Positions 1 to 5,431 of a stretch of 5,431 nucleotides of DNA are shown here, in pieces. Where the stretch lies: positions 1 through 5,431 of the forward strand of contig JAQVID010000279.1 in assembly GCA_028695865.1 (NCBI GenBank). Reading direction: 5' to 3'. Made by a program: the position numbers and the translations under genes. The first letter of the stretch is position 1. Each line of letters begins with the position of its first letter. The notes beneath the pieces were generated by a model. The model did not search any database, was not told the DNA's origin, and saw nothing but the letters and a program-made list of their open reading frames with translations. The DNA comes from Thermoguttaceae bacterium (GTDB taxonomy: Bacteria > Planctomycetota > Planctomycetia > Pirellulales > Thermoguttaceae).

Positions 1-1402
1 TGCGTTCGGGACGGCGTTCCAGGTTACCACAATCGAATCTTCGGTTTTTGACTGTACTGTCATATCAGGCGCGGTGAGATTGTCAACGATCGTATATTCA
101 TAATATGCCGTTGGTGAACCAGCAATTCCTGCGGCGGCAGAGTTACCCACTGCTGTGACTTCAAACAAGATTTTTTTGCCTGCGATGGTATATTGCTGAT
201 TCGCATAGCTTATATTGATAGTGTTTTCAGATATTTTATCCGATTTTGTCGCGTTGAAGCGTTTAGGCGTTCCATCGGCGTTGTTGAGCCCTTCGATAGT
301 GTAATACACGGAAAAGCTCGGAGTGAAAGCATTACCATTCTTCGTAACAGCATCGTTCCAATCGAGTTTGTAATAATATGAAGGCTGTTGTACCACCGTG
401 AAACCGGCAGGCTCCAGCAGATAATCCTTAACCATAAAAGGATTGTAGCCTTGAGTGCTCGTGGCGATACCAATATCCGAGGAGGCATAATTCTCTGTGC
501 CGATTGCCGTGACCTGCCACGTCACGATCTGCCCGATTTCAAGAGTGGAAAGAGTGTATCCCGAAGCATTGTGATTTACCGTGGTCCAGGGAACGATTTC
601 GGGGCCCAACGTATCTTTGGAATCGTAATAACCATTTCCATTGACGTCAGTAAAAGAATTGACTTTGAACTCGAATTTGTAGCTGCTCACACCGGTTATG
701 CAGGAACATTTGAGCGTAACATCTTTTCCAACTTGCGAAACGGATAGCCAACCTGTTAGTATTTTGTATTGGGGAATGTTCTGATAACAGGGCGAGGTAT
801 CCGATTTTTTTGCAATGTCGGCTGTGGCGTCAAAAGTATTTCCTGCGGTGGCGATAACGCGCAGGTGTGAAGCTGAAGAGTTGTAAAGCGTGGACTGCGC
901 GGCTAATGTAATTCCTGCTGCAAGATCGACAGTACCAGAATTTGTTCCATCGGACACGGACGCGGTCAGAGAGGCTCCGTTGTTGCCTACGGTACAATCG
1001 AAATCGAAATAATGGGTAGTTCGAACATCGCCATCAAGATCATTTGTGTCTTCAATCGCGTTGCATGTTACTCCAGAAACAGTGATGGAAGGCACAAAGT
1101 CGCCCGCCACGGTTGAAACAGCCTGATCGTTGACTATTTGAAATGCGTTGAAGAAAACCCTGACTTGAGTAGTGCTTCCATCGGTAAGACCGGTGGCTTG
1201 TGCCGACACTTTCGCGCTTTGTATCTGCGTGGTTGTACTAAAGCTGCTTGCGGGAGTCGCATACGGTTGCGTTAAGCTCCCAGCCGACGGAGGCCGTGAG
1301 TAATTGGCGTTCTTCCAGAGACTCCAATTTTAGGAAACGGCGTTTGAGTGTCAGTTTTTTTGTCGGGGATGGTTGAAACAAGAGTTTGAGCCATGAATTC
1401 AT
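1..1402 (-). CDS. Planctomycete extracellular protein with fibronectin-III-like domains, frameshifted and partial
   Basis: The ATG at 1402 opens a 54-codon frame encoding MNSWLKLLFQ, a Lys/Arg-rich stretch (residues 15-25) and LESLEERQLL (26-35), the N-terminal motif of many planctomycete exported proteins. This frame ends at a TAG at 1240-1238. The next frame (codons ending at positions divisible by three) is open from 1329 to the left edge, about 440 codons without a stop, and has no good start of its own. The two parts therefore belong to one gene joined by a +1 (or -2) shift between 1329 and 1238. The body starts Ser/Thr-rich and beta-rich. It then shows FnIII-like modules at about 768-436 and 426-85, each ending in a VTAxG strand (WQVTAIG, FEVTAVG), and a third starting near 84 (TAPDMTV, then IVVTWNAV). 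A DVNGNGYYDSKD loop (648-613) resembles a calcium-binding dockerin or EF-hand loop. Function beyond a surface or adhesive role is unknown. Confidence 0.72.
1238..1329 (-). other. Frameshift interval in the surface-protein gene
   Basis: The body frame has a TAA at 1332-1330 and the N-terminal frame has a TAG at 1240-1238, so the shift must lie between them. Removing one base near the GGG at 1281-1279 would give a smooth join, TASVGW followed by SLTQPYATPASSF, of typical secreted composition. The N-terminal frame stops at CTT TAG; a +1 slip on that CTT would also enter the body frame. The sequence alone cannot separate mutation, read error and recoding. Confidence 0.7.
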
Positions 1403-1409
1403 ACAGTGA

Positions 1410-1415
1410 CCTTTT
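1410..1415 (-). promoter_or_regulatory. Ribosome binding site for the surface-protein gene
   Basis: AAAAGG on the minus strand lies 7 nt before the ATG at 1402-1400. It selects this start over the earlier in-frame ATG at 1492. The protein then begins MNSWLKLLFQ, directly before the basic and LESLEERQLL segments, as expected for this class of protein. Confidence 0.65.
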
Positions 1416-1438
1416 CGTGTTTGGGGTGGAAGAGACAT

Positions 1439-1468
1439 ATTATACTTGGTTAAAACTAAAAATGTCTC
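1439..1468 (-). promoter_or_regulatory. Likely sigma-70-type promoter of the surface-protein gene
   Basis: On the minus strand a perfect TATAAT (-10) lies at 1444-1439. GAGACA at 1468-1463, 18 bases upstream, matches four of six -35 consensus bases. Transcription would begin near 1432, giving a leader of about 30 nt before the ATG at 1402. The upstream in-frame ATG at 1492 would precede this promoter, which supports the 1402 start. Confidence 0.5.
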
Positions 1469-1860
1469 TAATAACATTGTGGAAACATACAACGAACAGT
1501 ACCAATCGCATACTGTCCGGGTTTGATCAGACTTTCAAAACGTCCTATTATACAGAGAAATTTTACAGTGCGCCCAAAATTTTTTGTGTTTTTTGCAATA
1601 TTCAGCAAAAAAAGTTTTTGATACCTCATGCCGATTATATGAGTACCCTTTGTACAACGCTAGCCAATTTGTTTCAAAGCTCGGACATTTTGAGATGGAT
1701 TGCCATGCCTTGTATGAAACCAGTACGGTAAGGCCGGTCTATCCATGTCGTCTATGACCTGTAGACAGTCCATGTTGCGTGACAACTGTTGACTATGATT
1801 TCTTTTCAAACAGCGGAACGTTGCAAGTAGTTGTCAATTATGTACGGTGCATCCTCAATG

Positions 1861-1917
1861 CTGCGTTTAAAAAACCAAGTCCGGTAACCAGGCAAGTCCT
1901 TGCGTTTTTAAAAGCAG
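1861..1917. repeat. AT-rich inverted repeat, 12 of 13 bases paired
   Basis: CTGCGTTTAAAAA (1861-1873) pairs with TTTTTAAAAGCAG (1905-1917) except for one G-A mismatch. The 31-nt loop contains AAGTCC twice and a small GCAA-GTCC-TTGC hairpin (1892-1903). That hairpin is followed by T5, so it looks like a weak plus-strand terminator, though no plus-strand gene precedes it. The role is unknown. Confidence 0.4.
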
Positions 1918-1931
1918 TGTACGGTTGAAGA

Positions 1932-1965
1932 GCGGCGAAGGACGCTAATGCATTCATATCGCCGC
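1932..1965. repeat. 7-bp GC-rich inverted repeat
   Basis: GCGGCGA (1932-1938) is the reverse complement of TCGCCGC (1959-1965), with a 20-nt loop that contains the palindrome AATGCATT (1947-1954). It lies between the other intergenic inverted repeats. It could be a protein-binding dyad or an RNA stem; nothing in the sequence decides between these. Confidence 0.3.
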
Positions 1966-2027
1966 ACTCGCAGAAGAGAACAGAATCTGTTTGATTATAG
2001 AAATAGAAGGTATATATTCATTTATTT

Positions 2028-2122
2028 AGGGTGTAGCCTCCATTGTACATTTGAAATTGCGTGAAGGCCGGACTGCCAGCGCGGACTTTGTTCCTTTTTA
2101 CGTAGAATCAAGGCTACACCCT
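2028..2122. repeat. 95-bp segment bounded by perfect 12-bp inverted repeats
   Basis: AGGGTGTAGCCT at 2028-2039 is the exact reverse complement of AGGCTACACCCT at 2111-2122. The pair lies immediately downstream of the beta-helix gene, whose TGA is 2129-2127. Just outside, TATTCATT occurs as a direct repeat at 2015-2022 and at 2124-2131, the second copy overlapping the stop codon. The spacing is asymmetric (5 bases on one side, 1 on the other), so a clean target-site duplication is not proven. The segment has no credible ORF. It could be a miniature inverted-repeat element or the 3' end structure of the gene; no T run follows on the minus strand. Confidence 0.6.
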
Positions 2123-2126
2123 TTAT

Positions 2127-4916
2127 TCATTCAACAGGAACGGAGGTCAACCATTCGGGATGTTCTCGAACGCCGGACGCTTCCTGAATCGGCCAAGAGA
2201 CTCGCGCAGCGTCTTTATAAGGACCGATCTTGCCAAACGGAATTTGTTTGAATCCGAGTTTCATCGCGGGAGAATCATTTTTTAATTGCCAGTCGCCCCC
2301 GGCCGGGTTCACGAATAACGGGTCAGCGACAATGGAGTGCCGGTCCGCCCCTGATTCCTGCCAAGCTTCCCAAGGTGTTACGGGCACGGTCTCTTCAAGA
2401 CGCAAATTGCCAATTTCGACGGTTCCTGTTTTGGCCAGAAATTGGAAATGAATGGAAACGTCGCCAATACGTTTGTCATACTCCGGTTGACCTTCGGCGG
2501 GGTAATGCATGTCCAATTCGCAGGGGGTCATTACGCCGGCTCTGATGTGAATGGTTGTTGCCCCGATAATCTTCCAAAGGCCGTTTCCTTCAGAGACGAC
2601 CCGGGCCAGCATGAGTCCGTCATGTTCCGGCATTTTCATTTCGAACCGCAGGCGATAATCTTTGCCGGGCACAAGTGAAAAGGTCTTCGATTTGACACAG
2701 GCGTTCTTAATATACTTTTTTTCCGGATTGAAGGCGGCGTTGAAACGCAAAAATCTGGTCCCGGACGGACAAGGGGTGATTGCGTCGGTTGGAACAAAGA
2801 GTTCCGATTTCATATCCGGGAGAGTTTTGTGAAACCAGGACCAGTCCCGGGCAGCCGTTTGATTCGGATCGGATTGAAGCGATTGGGGCGTTGCCGGGAG
2901 CATGACGCCAAACGGAATGCGTGAAGTCTCGTCGCCGACCATACGTCCCAAGCGGCTTGCGCCCGTGTTGACCGGAACCTTGCCGCCGTTCCATACGACA
3001 TTGTAATCAATACTGTTGTATTCGAAGTTAACCTGGCGAACAGACATGTATTTCGATTCAGGCTGGTCGGGATAATAAAAAATGTTTCGCTCAATTCGAT
3101 TGCCTCGCATGATGGTTCCATCGGGCAAAAACGGATCGGCTGGTGAAATGTGCATGCCGCGCATTTTCTTCCACTGCGGATTGGCGATGAGTCGGTCGTA
3201 TGCCTTGAGCATTCCGGGCTGTCGATTGGAGAGGAACACACCCTGGGGGGAATTGTTCCAGCTGCTCATGGAGAACTGATGCGTTTTACCTTCCGGTCCG
3301 GCGTTACTCACGAAAATATTGTTTTCGATATGATTTTCCCGGGCATTGTGCAGGTGCATCCCGCCGACCTGACAGCGTTCGACGATATTGCCATAGACAT
3401 CGAATCCGCAGCCGCTTTCGTCCAGATAAATTCCCCAGGCAAAGACATGAAACTTGCCATGATTATTAAAACCAATACTGTCCGTACAGTGATTGTATCG
3501 AATGGTGGTCCAGCCTCCGGTCCAGCCCCCGCCATAGGTGCACCCGGTATCTTCCATTTCGGTATTGCAATGTCGGATACGATTGTATTCAAGTGTGTGG
3601 AGTACACCGCCGTGGAAAATTCCGCATCGCGGTGTATCGTGGATCAGGTTGTGTGAAAGCGTTATGCCCACTCCGCCGATCATGATTCCCAGTCCGTGCC
3701 GGTTGAATTGCCCCACATGGTGAATATAACAATTATCGACGCAGTGCAAACACTTCGTCATGGAGACGGCTTCTCCTCCATAGACTTCGATACCATGACC
3801 ACCGATATGCCAAACATCACACCCTTGAACCTTACAGCGGAATCCGTCGCGTATTGTAATACCTCCGGCGTAAAAATAACCAAGATCGTGAACCAGGGAT
3901 TTCTCCAACAGGCAGTCGTTACACTTCGTAAAGCACACCGCCCCGTCGGCAGCACAACTGAATTCAAGTCCTGAAATATTCGCGAACGAAACCGAATCGA
4001 ACGACAGTATATATTGTACTGTTGGAATCGTAACAATATGCTTACTCAAATCGATTCCGGCAGGCGGAAGATAATACAACTTTTGATTCTCGACATCCTG
4101 ATACCATTCTCCGGGCGAGTCCAGTTCTTCTTTCATACCGAAGACGGGGAATCGGTCTTCCGGTCGGGCGGCATATTGCATGGGGCGGTCGAGTGTAATG
4201 GTCCGCGAGGTCGGATCAAAGCTTTTGATCTTCTCAATTCTGTTCCACCAGTTGTATCGGGGAAAGATACAGACTTCGCCGTCGGTGGGCCGCGACCAAT
4301 TTCGCAAATTCTTGGGGCGAAGAACGACCGTGTCGCACGTTTCGCCCGGGATATCTTTGTACATGGGAGGACGCGTGCCATCGACATACATCCAACCGCC
4401 GGAATAAGGAAGGTCTGGATTTTGATTCGGATAGCGCGACCAGATTTGTCGTACACCGTCCAAATAAAGTTGTTTGAACTTCGTCGTAATGCCAAAAGGT
4501 TTCAGGTCGGCGACATAGACATCGTTTCGTCCATTGAATGTTGTCTTTTGCCATCCGGTAACGGCAAGACCACCTACCAGATGAGGGCGTGCCGACGTGT
4601 TACTGTTGTCCGAGACAGCCTTGATCGTTAGCGGCGCGGATTGGGTTCCCGAATCGCTCTTGTTGAAAGAAACTGTGTCGCTCACCATGTAAATCCCGGG
4701 ATTCAGGTACAACGTGATTGCTTCGTCCGGATGGTCTTTGCGGTATTGTCGCGCCAGGAGTTGAAGCTGCTTGAGCGTTTGGACCGGAGCTTGTACTGTA
4801 CCGGGATGATGATCCTTCCCTTGAGGGGAGACGTAAAACTCTTTTGCCGAAAGCGAAGAAAACGTTAAAAGACAGACGAAACAAATTGTCCAAACGGAAG
4901 AGAAAAAATCTTTCAT
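2127..4916 (-). CDS. Secreted right-handed parallel beta-helix protein, GH141-like glycoside hydrolase candidate
   Basis: This gene encodes 929 residues and appears intact. Residues 1-24 form a signal peptide (MKDFF, a hydrophobic stretch, then SLSA before KEF), so the product is exported. FYVSPQGKD (27-35) with a following PG and TL is the usual opening of secreted beta-helix proteins. Residues 40-300 hold beta-rich segments including QIWSRYPNQNP and GEWYQDVENQKLYYLP. Residues 303-540 hold the helix rungs, with repeated N-x-I/H motifs such as YNRIRHCN, YGNIVERCQ and ENNIFVSN; further rungs follow at 605-643. EDTG (455-458) and GIYLDESGCG (495-504) carry Asp456 and Asp499. Their spacing of 43 resembles the acidic pair I recall as catalytic in GH141 (Asp523 and Asp564 of BT1002). 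Residues about 705-843 look like an inserted beta-sandwich (CBM4/9-like). A conserved-looking tail, DRHSIVADPLFVNP (858-871), follows. Known GH141 activities are alpha-L-fucosidase and xylanase; the substrate here cannot be inferred. Alternatives are a polysaccharide lyase or a non-catalytic binding protein. Confidence 0.85.
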   Translation of the reverse strand: MKDFFSSVWTICFVCLLTFSSLSAKEFYVSPQGKDHHPGTVQAPVQTLKQLQLLARQYRKDHPDEAITLYLNPGIYMVSDTVSFNKSDSGTQSAPLTIKAVSDNSNTSARPHLVGGLAVTGWQKTTFNGRNDVYVADLKPFGITTKFKQLYLDGVRQIWSRYPNQNPDLPYSGGWMYVDGTRPPMYKDIPGETCDTVVLRPKNLRNWSRPTDGEVCIFPRYNWWNRIEKIKSFDPTSRTITLDRPMQYAARPEDRFPVFGMKEELDSPGEWYQDVENQKLYYLPPAGIDLSKHIVTIPTVQYILSFDSVSFANISGLEFSCAADGAVCFTKCNDCLLEKSLVHDLGYFYAGGITIRDGFRCKVQGCDVWHIGGHGIEVYGGEAVSMTKCLHCVDNCYIHHVGQFNRHGLGIMIGGVGITLSHNLIHDTPRCGIFHGGVLHTLEYNRIRHCNTEMEDTGCTYGGGWTGGWTTIRYNHCTDSIGFNNHGKFHVFAWGIYLDESGCGFDVYGNIVERCQVGGMHLHNARENHIENNIFVSNAGPEGKTHQFSMSSWNNSPQGVFLSNRQPGMLKAYDRLIANPQWKKMRGMHISPADPFLPDGTIMRGNRIERNIFYYPDQPESKYMSVRQVNFEYNSIDYNVVWNGGKVPVNTGASRLGRMVGDETSRIPFGVMLPATPQSLQSDPNQTAARDWSWFHKTLPDMKSELFVPTDAITPCPSGTRFLRFNAAFNPEKKYIKNACVKSKTFSLVPGKDYRLRFEMKMPEHDGLMLARVVSEGNGLWKIIGATTIHIRAGVMTPCELDMHYPAEGQPEYDKRIGDVSIHFQFLAKTGTVEIGNLRLEETVPVTPWEAWQESGADRHSIVADPLFVNPAGGDWQLKNDSPAMKLGFKQIPFGKIGPYKDAARVSWPIQEASGVREHPEWLTSVPVE

Positions 4917-4924
4917 GTGTGAAA

Positions 4925-4928
4925 TCCT
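4925..4928 (-). promoter_or_regulatory. Ribosome binding site deciding the start of the beta-helix gene
   Basis: On the minus strand AGGA lies 8 nt before the ATG at 4916-4914. This start places a signal peptide at the very N-terminus. It is preferred over the in-frame ATG at 5144, which would add 76 residues translated from a gap full of hairpins and would bury the signal peptide. Confidence 0.75.
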
Positions 4929-4976
4929 GTTGTTTAGCGAATTTACCTGGTATTTCGCGTTGAGCGGTCGGAGTAC

Positions 4977-5001
4977 CCCTGTTTTCCGAGGATAAACAGG
5001 G
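4977..5001. promoter_or_regulatory. 8-bp dyad in the leader of the beta-helix gene
   Basis: CCCTGTTT (4977-4984) and AAACAGGG (4994-5001) form a perfect 8-bp inverted repeat around a 9-nt loop, 60 bases upstream of the ATG at 4916. It could be a repressor operator or an RNA hairpin in the 5' leader. On the minus strand the loop ends in TCGGA, which is complementary to TCCGA at 4972-4968, so an alternative pairing exists. No known operator or riboswitch consensus is recognised. Confidence 0.35.
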
Positions 5002-5018
5002 AACGAAGCATATGTCGT

Positions 5019-5084
5019 AAAAAAAACGAACCGGAATTGAGCGAGCTTGCGCGATATTGTCACACGTTTCGTCTGATTCCGGTT
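5019..5084 (-). terminator. Candidate intrinsic terminator: 9-bp inverted repeat plus T8
   Basis: On the minus strand AACCGGAAT (5084-5076) and ATTCCGGTT (5037-5029) form a perfect 9-bp stem. Two bases later there is a run of eight T (5026-5019). The stem-then-T arrangement fits a terminator for the upstream gene and points in the right direction. The 38-nt loop is unusually long, which weakens the call; the loop could fold further. It also sits about 100 bases before the next start codon, so it could act as a leader terminator. Confidence 0.45.
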
Positions 5085-5119
5085 GGGAAAGCGGCTTGAT
5101 TCCTTTCTTGATTTGGAGC

Positions 5120-5140
5120 TTGTCGCAGAGTAAGCGACAA
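5120..5140 (-). terminator. Hairpin just after the Pro/Gly-rich gene
   Basis: A perfect 7-bp inverted repeat, TTGTCGC (5120-5126) and GCGACAA (5134-5140), encloses a 7-nt loop. It begins four bases past the stop codon of the upstream gene. No T run follows on the minus strand, so it is not a classical intrinsic terminator. It could be a Rho-dependent 3' end structure or an RNA-stabilising hairpin. Confidence 0.45.
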
Positions 5141-5144
5141 TCAA

Positions 5145-5431
5145 TCAGGGCGAGTCAGACCCGGAGTCTGGCGCAGACATCGACGAGGGCGCACTATCAG
5201 CGGGACCGGGGTCCGGATTAACGGGACTGTAAATCGGATCCACGGGTGGATCATAAGGGATGGGACCCGGCATGGGCCCGGGAACAGGGATGGGACCCGG
5301 CATTGGTCCGGGGACAGGAATGGGACCCGGCATCGGTCCGGGAACAGGAATGGGACCGGGCATCGGTCCGGGAAGAGGGATGGGCCCCGGCATGGGTCCG
5401 GGAACAGGGGGATCAGGGTTGGGGTTGGGGA
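5145..5431 (-). CDS. C-terminal part of a Pro/Gly-rich repeat protein (partial, 5' end outside window)
   Basis: The frame is open from the right edge to a TGA at 5147-5145, so the window holds about the last 95 residues of a longer protein. It reads PNPNPDPP, then five copies of VPGPMPGPIP (one begins with Leu), then a tail of about 36 residues rich in Pro, Asp and Ser that ends SAPDSGSDSP. The Met at 5393 lies inside the repeat and has no ribosome binding site, so it is not taken as the start. Every second or third residue is proline and there are no charged residues in the repeat, so an extended polyproline-like stalk or linker is likely. No enzymatic domain is visible and the family is not recognised. 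The function is unknown; an exported or surface role is only inferred from composition and neighbours. The gene is followed by a hairpin four bases after the stop. Confidence 0.72.
   Translation of the reverse strand, partial: PNPNPDPPVPGPMPGPIPLPGPMPGPIPVPGPMPGPIPVPGPMPGPIPVPGPMPGPIPYDPPVDPIYSPVNPDPGPADSAPSSMSAPDSGSDSP
5256..5405 (-). repeat. Five 30-bp tandem repeats encoding VPGPMPGPIP
   Basis: Five exact-length 30-bp units (5376-5405, 5346-5375, 5316-5345, 5286-5315, 5256-5285) sit in frame in the Pro/Gly-rich gene. The units differ at several bases. I checked each difference: all fall at synonymous codon positions (Ile ATC/ATT, Pro CCG/CCC/CCA, Gly GGA/GGG/GGT, Val GTT/GTC) except one GTT-to-CTT change, which gives Leu in the 5346-5375 unit. 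The repeat is therefore conserved as peptide more than as DNA. Confidence 0.93.

Larger units (their letters stand above)
1403..2126. other. 724-bp intergenic region without a convincing gene
   Basis: This gap separates the stop of the beta-helix gene from the start of the next minus-strand gene. It is visibly richer in A and T than the flanking genes. It holds the 95-bp repeat-bounded segment, two inverted repeats (1861-1917 and 1932-1965), three GTACGGT heptamers (1723-1729, 1842-1848, 1919-1925), an AT-rich hairpin (1589-1612) and three TATAAT hexamers on the minus strand (1999-1994, 1552-1547 and 1444-1439; another lies at 1639-1634). The only sizeable ORF, plus strand 1393-1731, has no family features and overlaps the promoter and N-terminus of the neighbouring gene. 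A small RNA is possible but not supported. Confidence 0.7.

Noticed and set aside
388..747. 119-residue plus-strand ORF
   Set aside because: It lies wholly opposite the continuous FnIII-like coding frame on the minus strand.
1403..1492. Upstream start (1492) for the surface-protein gene
   Set aside because: It lies upstream of the likely promoter at 1439-1468 and adds 30 residues not typical of the class. The ATG at 1402 has a good ribosome binding site.
1589..1612. Intrinsic terminator (TTTTTTGC / GCAAAAAA, 8-nt loop)
   Set aside because: The stem is almost all A-T with only two G-C pairs, and no gene ends near it. It is likely a product of local AT-richness.
1547..1639. Additional promoters at TATAAT hexamers 1552-1547 and 1639-1634 (minus strand)
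   Set aside because: No acceptable -35 element lies 16-18 bases upstream of either, and a better-placed promoter lies closer to the gene.
1393..1731. 112-residue plus-strand ORF in the intergenic gap
   Set aside because: It overlaps the promoter and N-terminus of the minus-strand gene, has no recognisable domain or ribosome binding site, and its composition looks random.
4014..4631. 205-residue plus-strand ORF
   Set aside because: It is antisense to the intact beta-helix gene and has no domain features of its own.
4917..5144. 76-residue N-terminal extension of the beta-helix protein from the ATG at 5144
   Set aside because: It would place the signal peptide internally and translate a gap full of inverted repeats. 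The ATG at 4916 has an AGGA site at good spacing.
5256..5405. CRISPR-like array
   Set aside because: The units are contiguous 30-bp tandem repeats with no spacers and are in frame within a Pro/Gly-rich protein.

Overview
The window looks like a bacterial chromosome fragment from a planctomycete. The clearest sign is the N-terminus of the left-hand gene, which carries a basic segment followed by LESLEERQLL. This fits the short LExLExRxLL-type motif found at the start of many planctomycete extracellular proteins (Pfam 'Planc_extracel'-like). The other two genes, a large secreted parallel beta-helix protein and a Pro/Gly repeat protein, suit a polysaccharide-degrading planctomycete but do not prove the lineage. 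No genus can be named from sequence alone.

All three recognisable genes lie on the minus strand. Reading in the direction of transcription (right to left): (1) 5431-5145 is the C-terminal end of a Pro/Gly-rich protein with five 10-residue repeats. It runs off the right edge. (2) A 228-bp gap at 4917-5144 holds three separate inverted repeats, one followed by a T8 run on the minus strand, and the ribosome binding site of the next gene. (3) 4916-2127 is an intact 929-residue secreted right-handed beta-helix protein related to GH141-type glycoside hydrolases, with an apparent beta-sandwich (CBM-like) module near the C-terminus. (4) A 724-bp AT-richer gap at 1403-2126 has no convincing gene. It contains a 95-bp segment bounded by perfect 12-bp inverted repeats and 8-bp direct repeats, two further inverted repeats, three GTACGGT copies and a promoter. 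(5) 1402-1 is the start of a planctomycete surface protein with fibronectin-III-like domains, running off the left edge. Its N-terminal motif and its body are in different reading frames, so it is frameshifted by mutation, sequencing error or recoding.

The genes probably do not form one tight operon, because both gaps are long and hold terminator-like or promoter-like signals. All three products look exported or surface-associated, so the region may be a piece of a cell-surface or polysaccharide-degradation repertoire; that is inference. I found no tRNA, rRNA, CRISPR array, transposase or defence gene. I see no clearly new biological system. The observations most worth checking are the frameshift with its CUU-UAG junction, the 95-bp repeat-bounded segment, the domain layout of the beta-helix enzyme, and the peptide repeat whose DNA differs almost only at synonymous sites.
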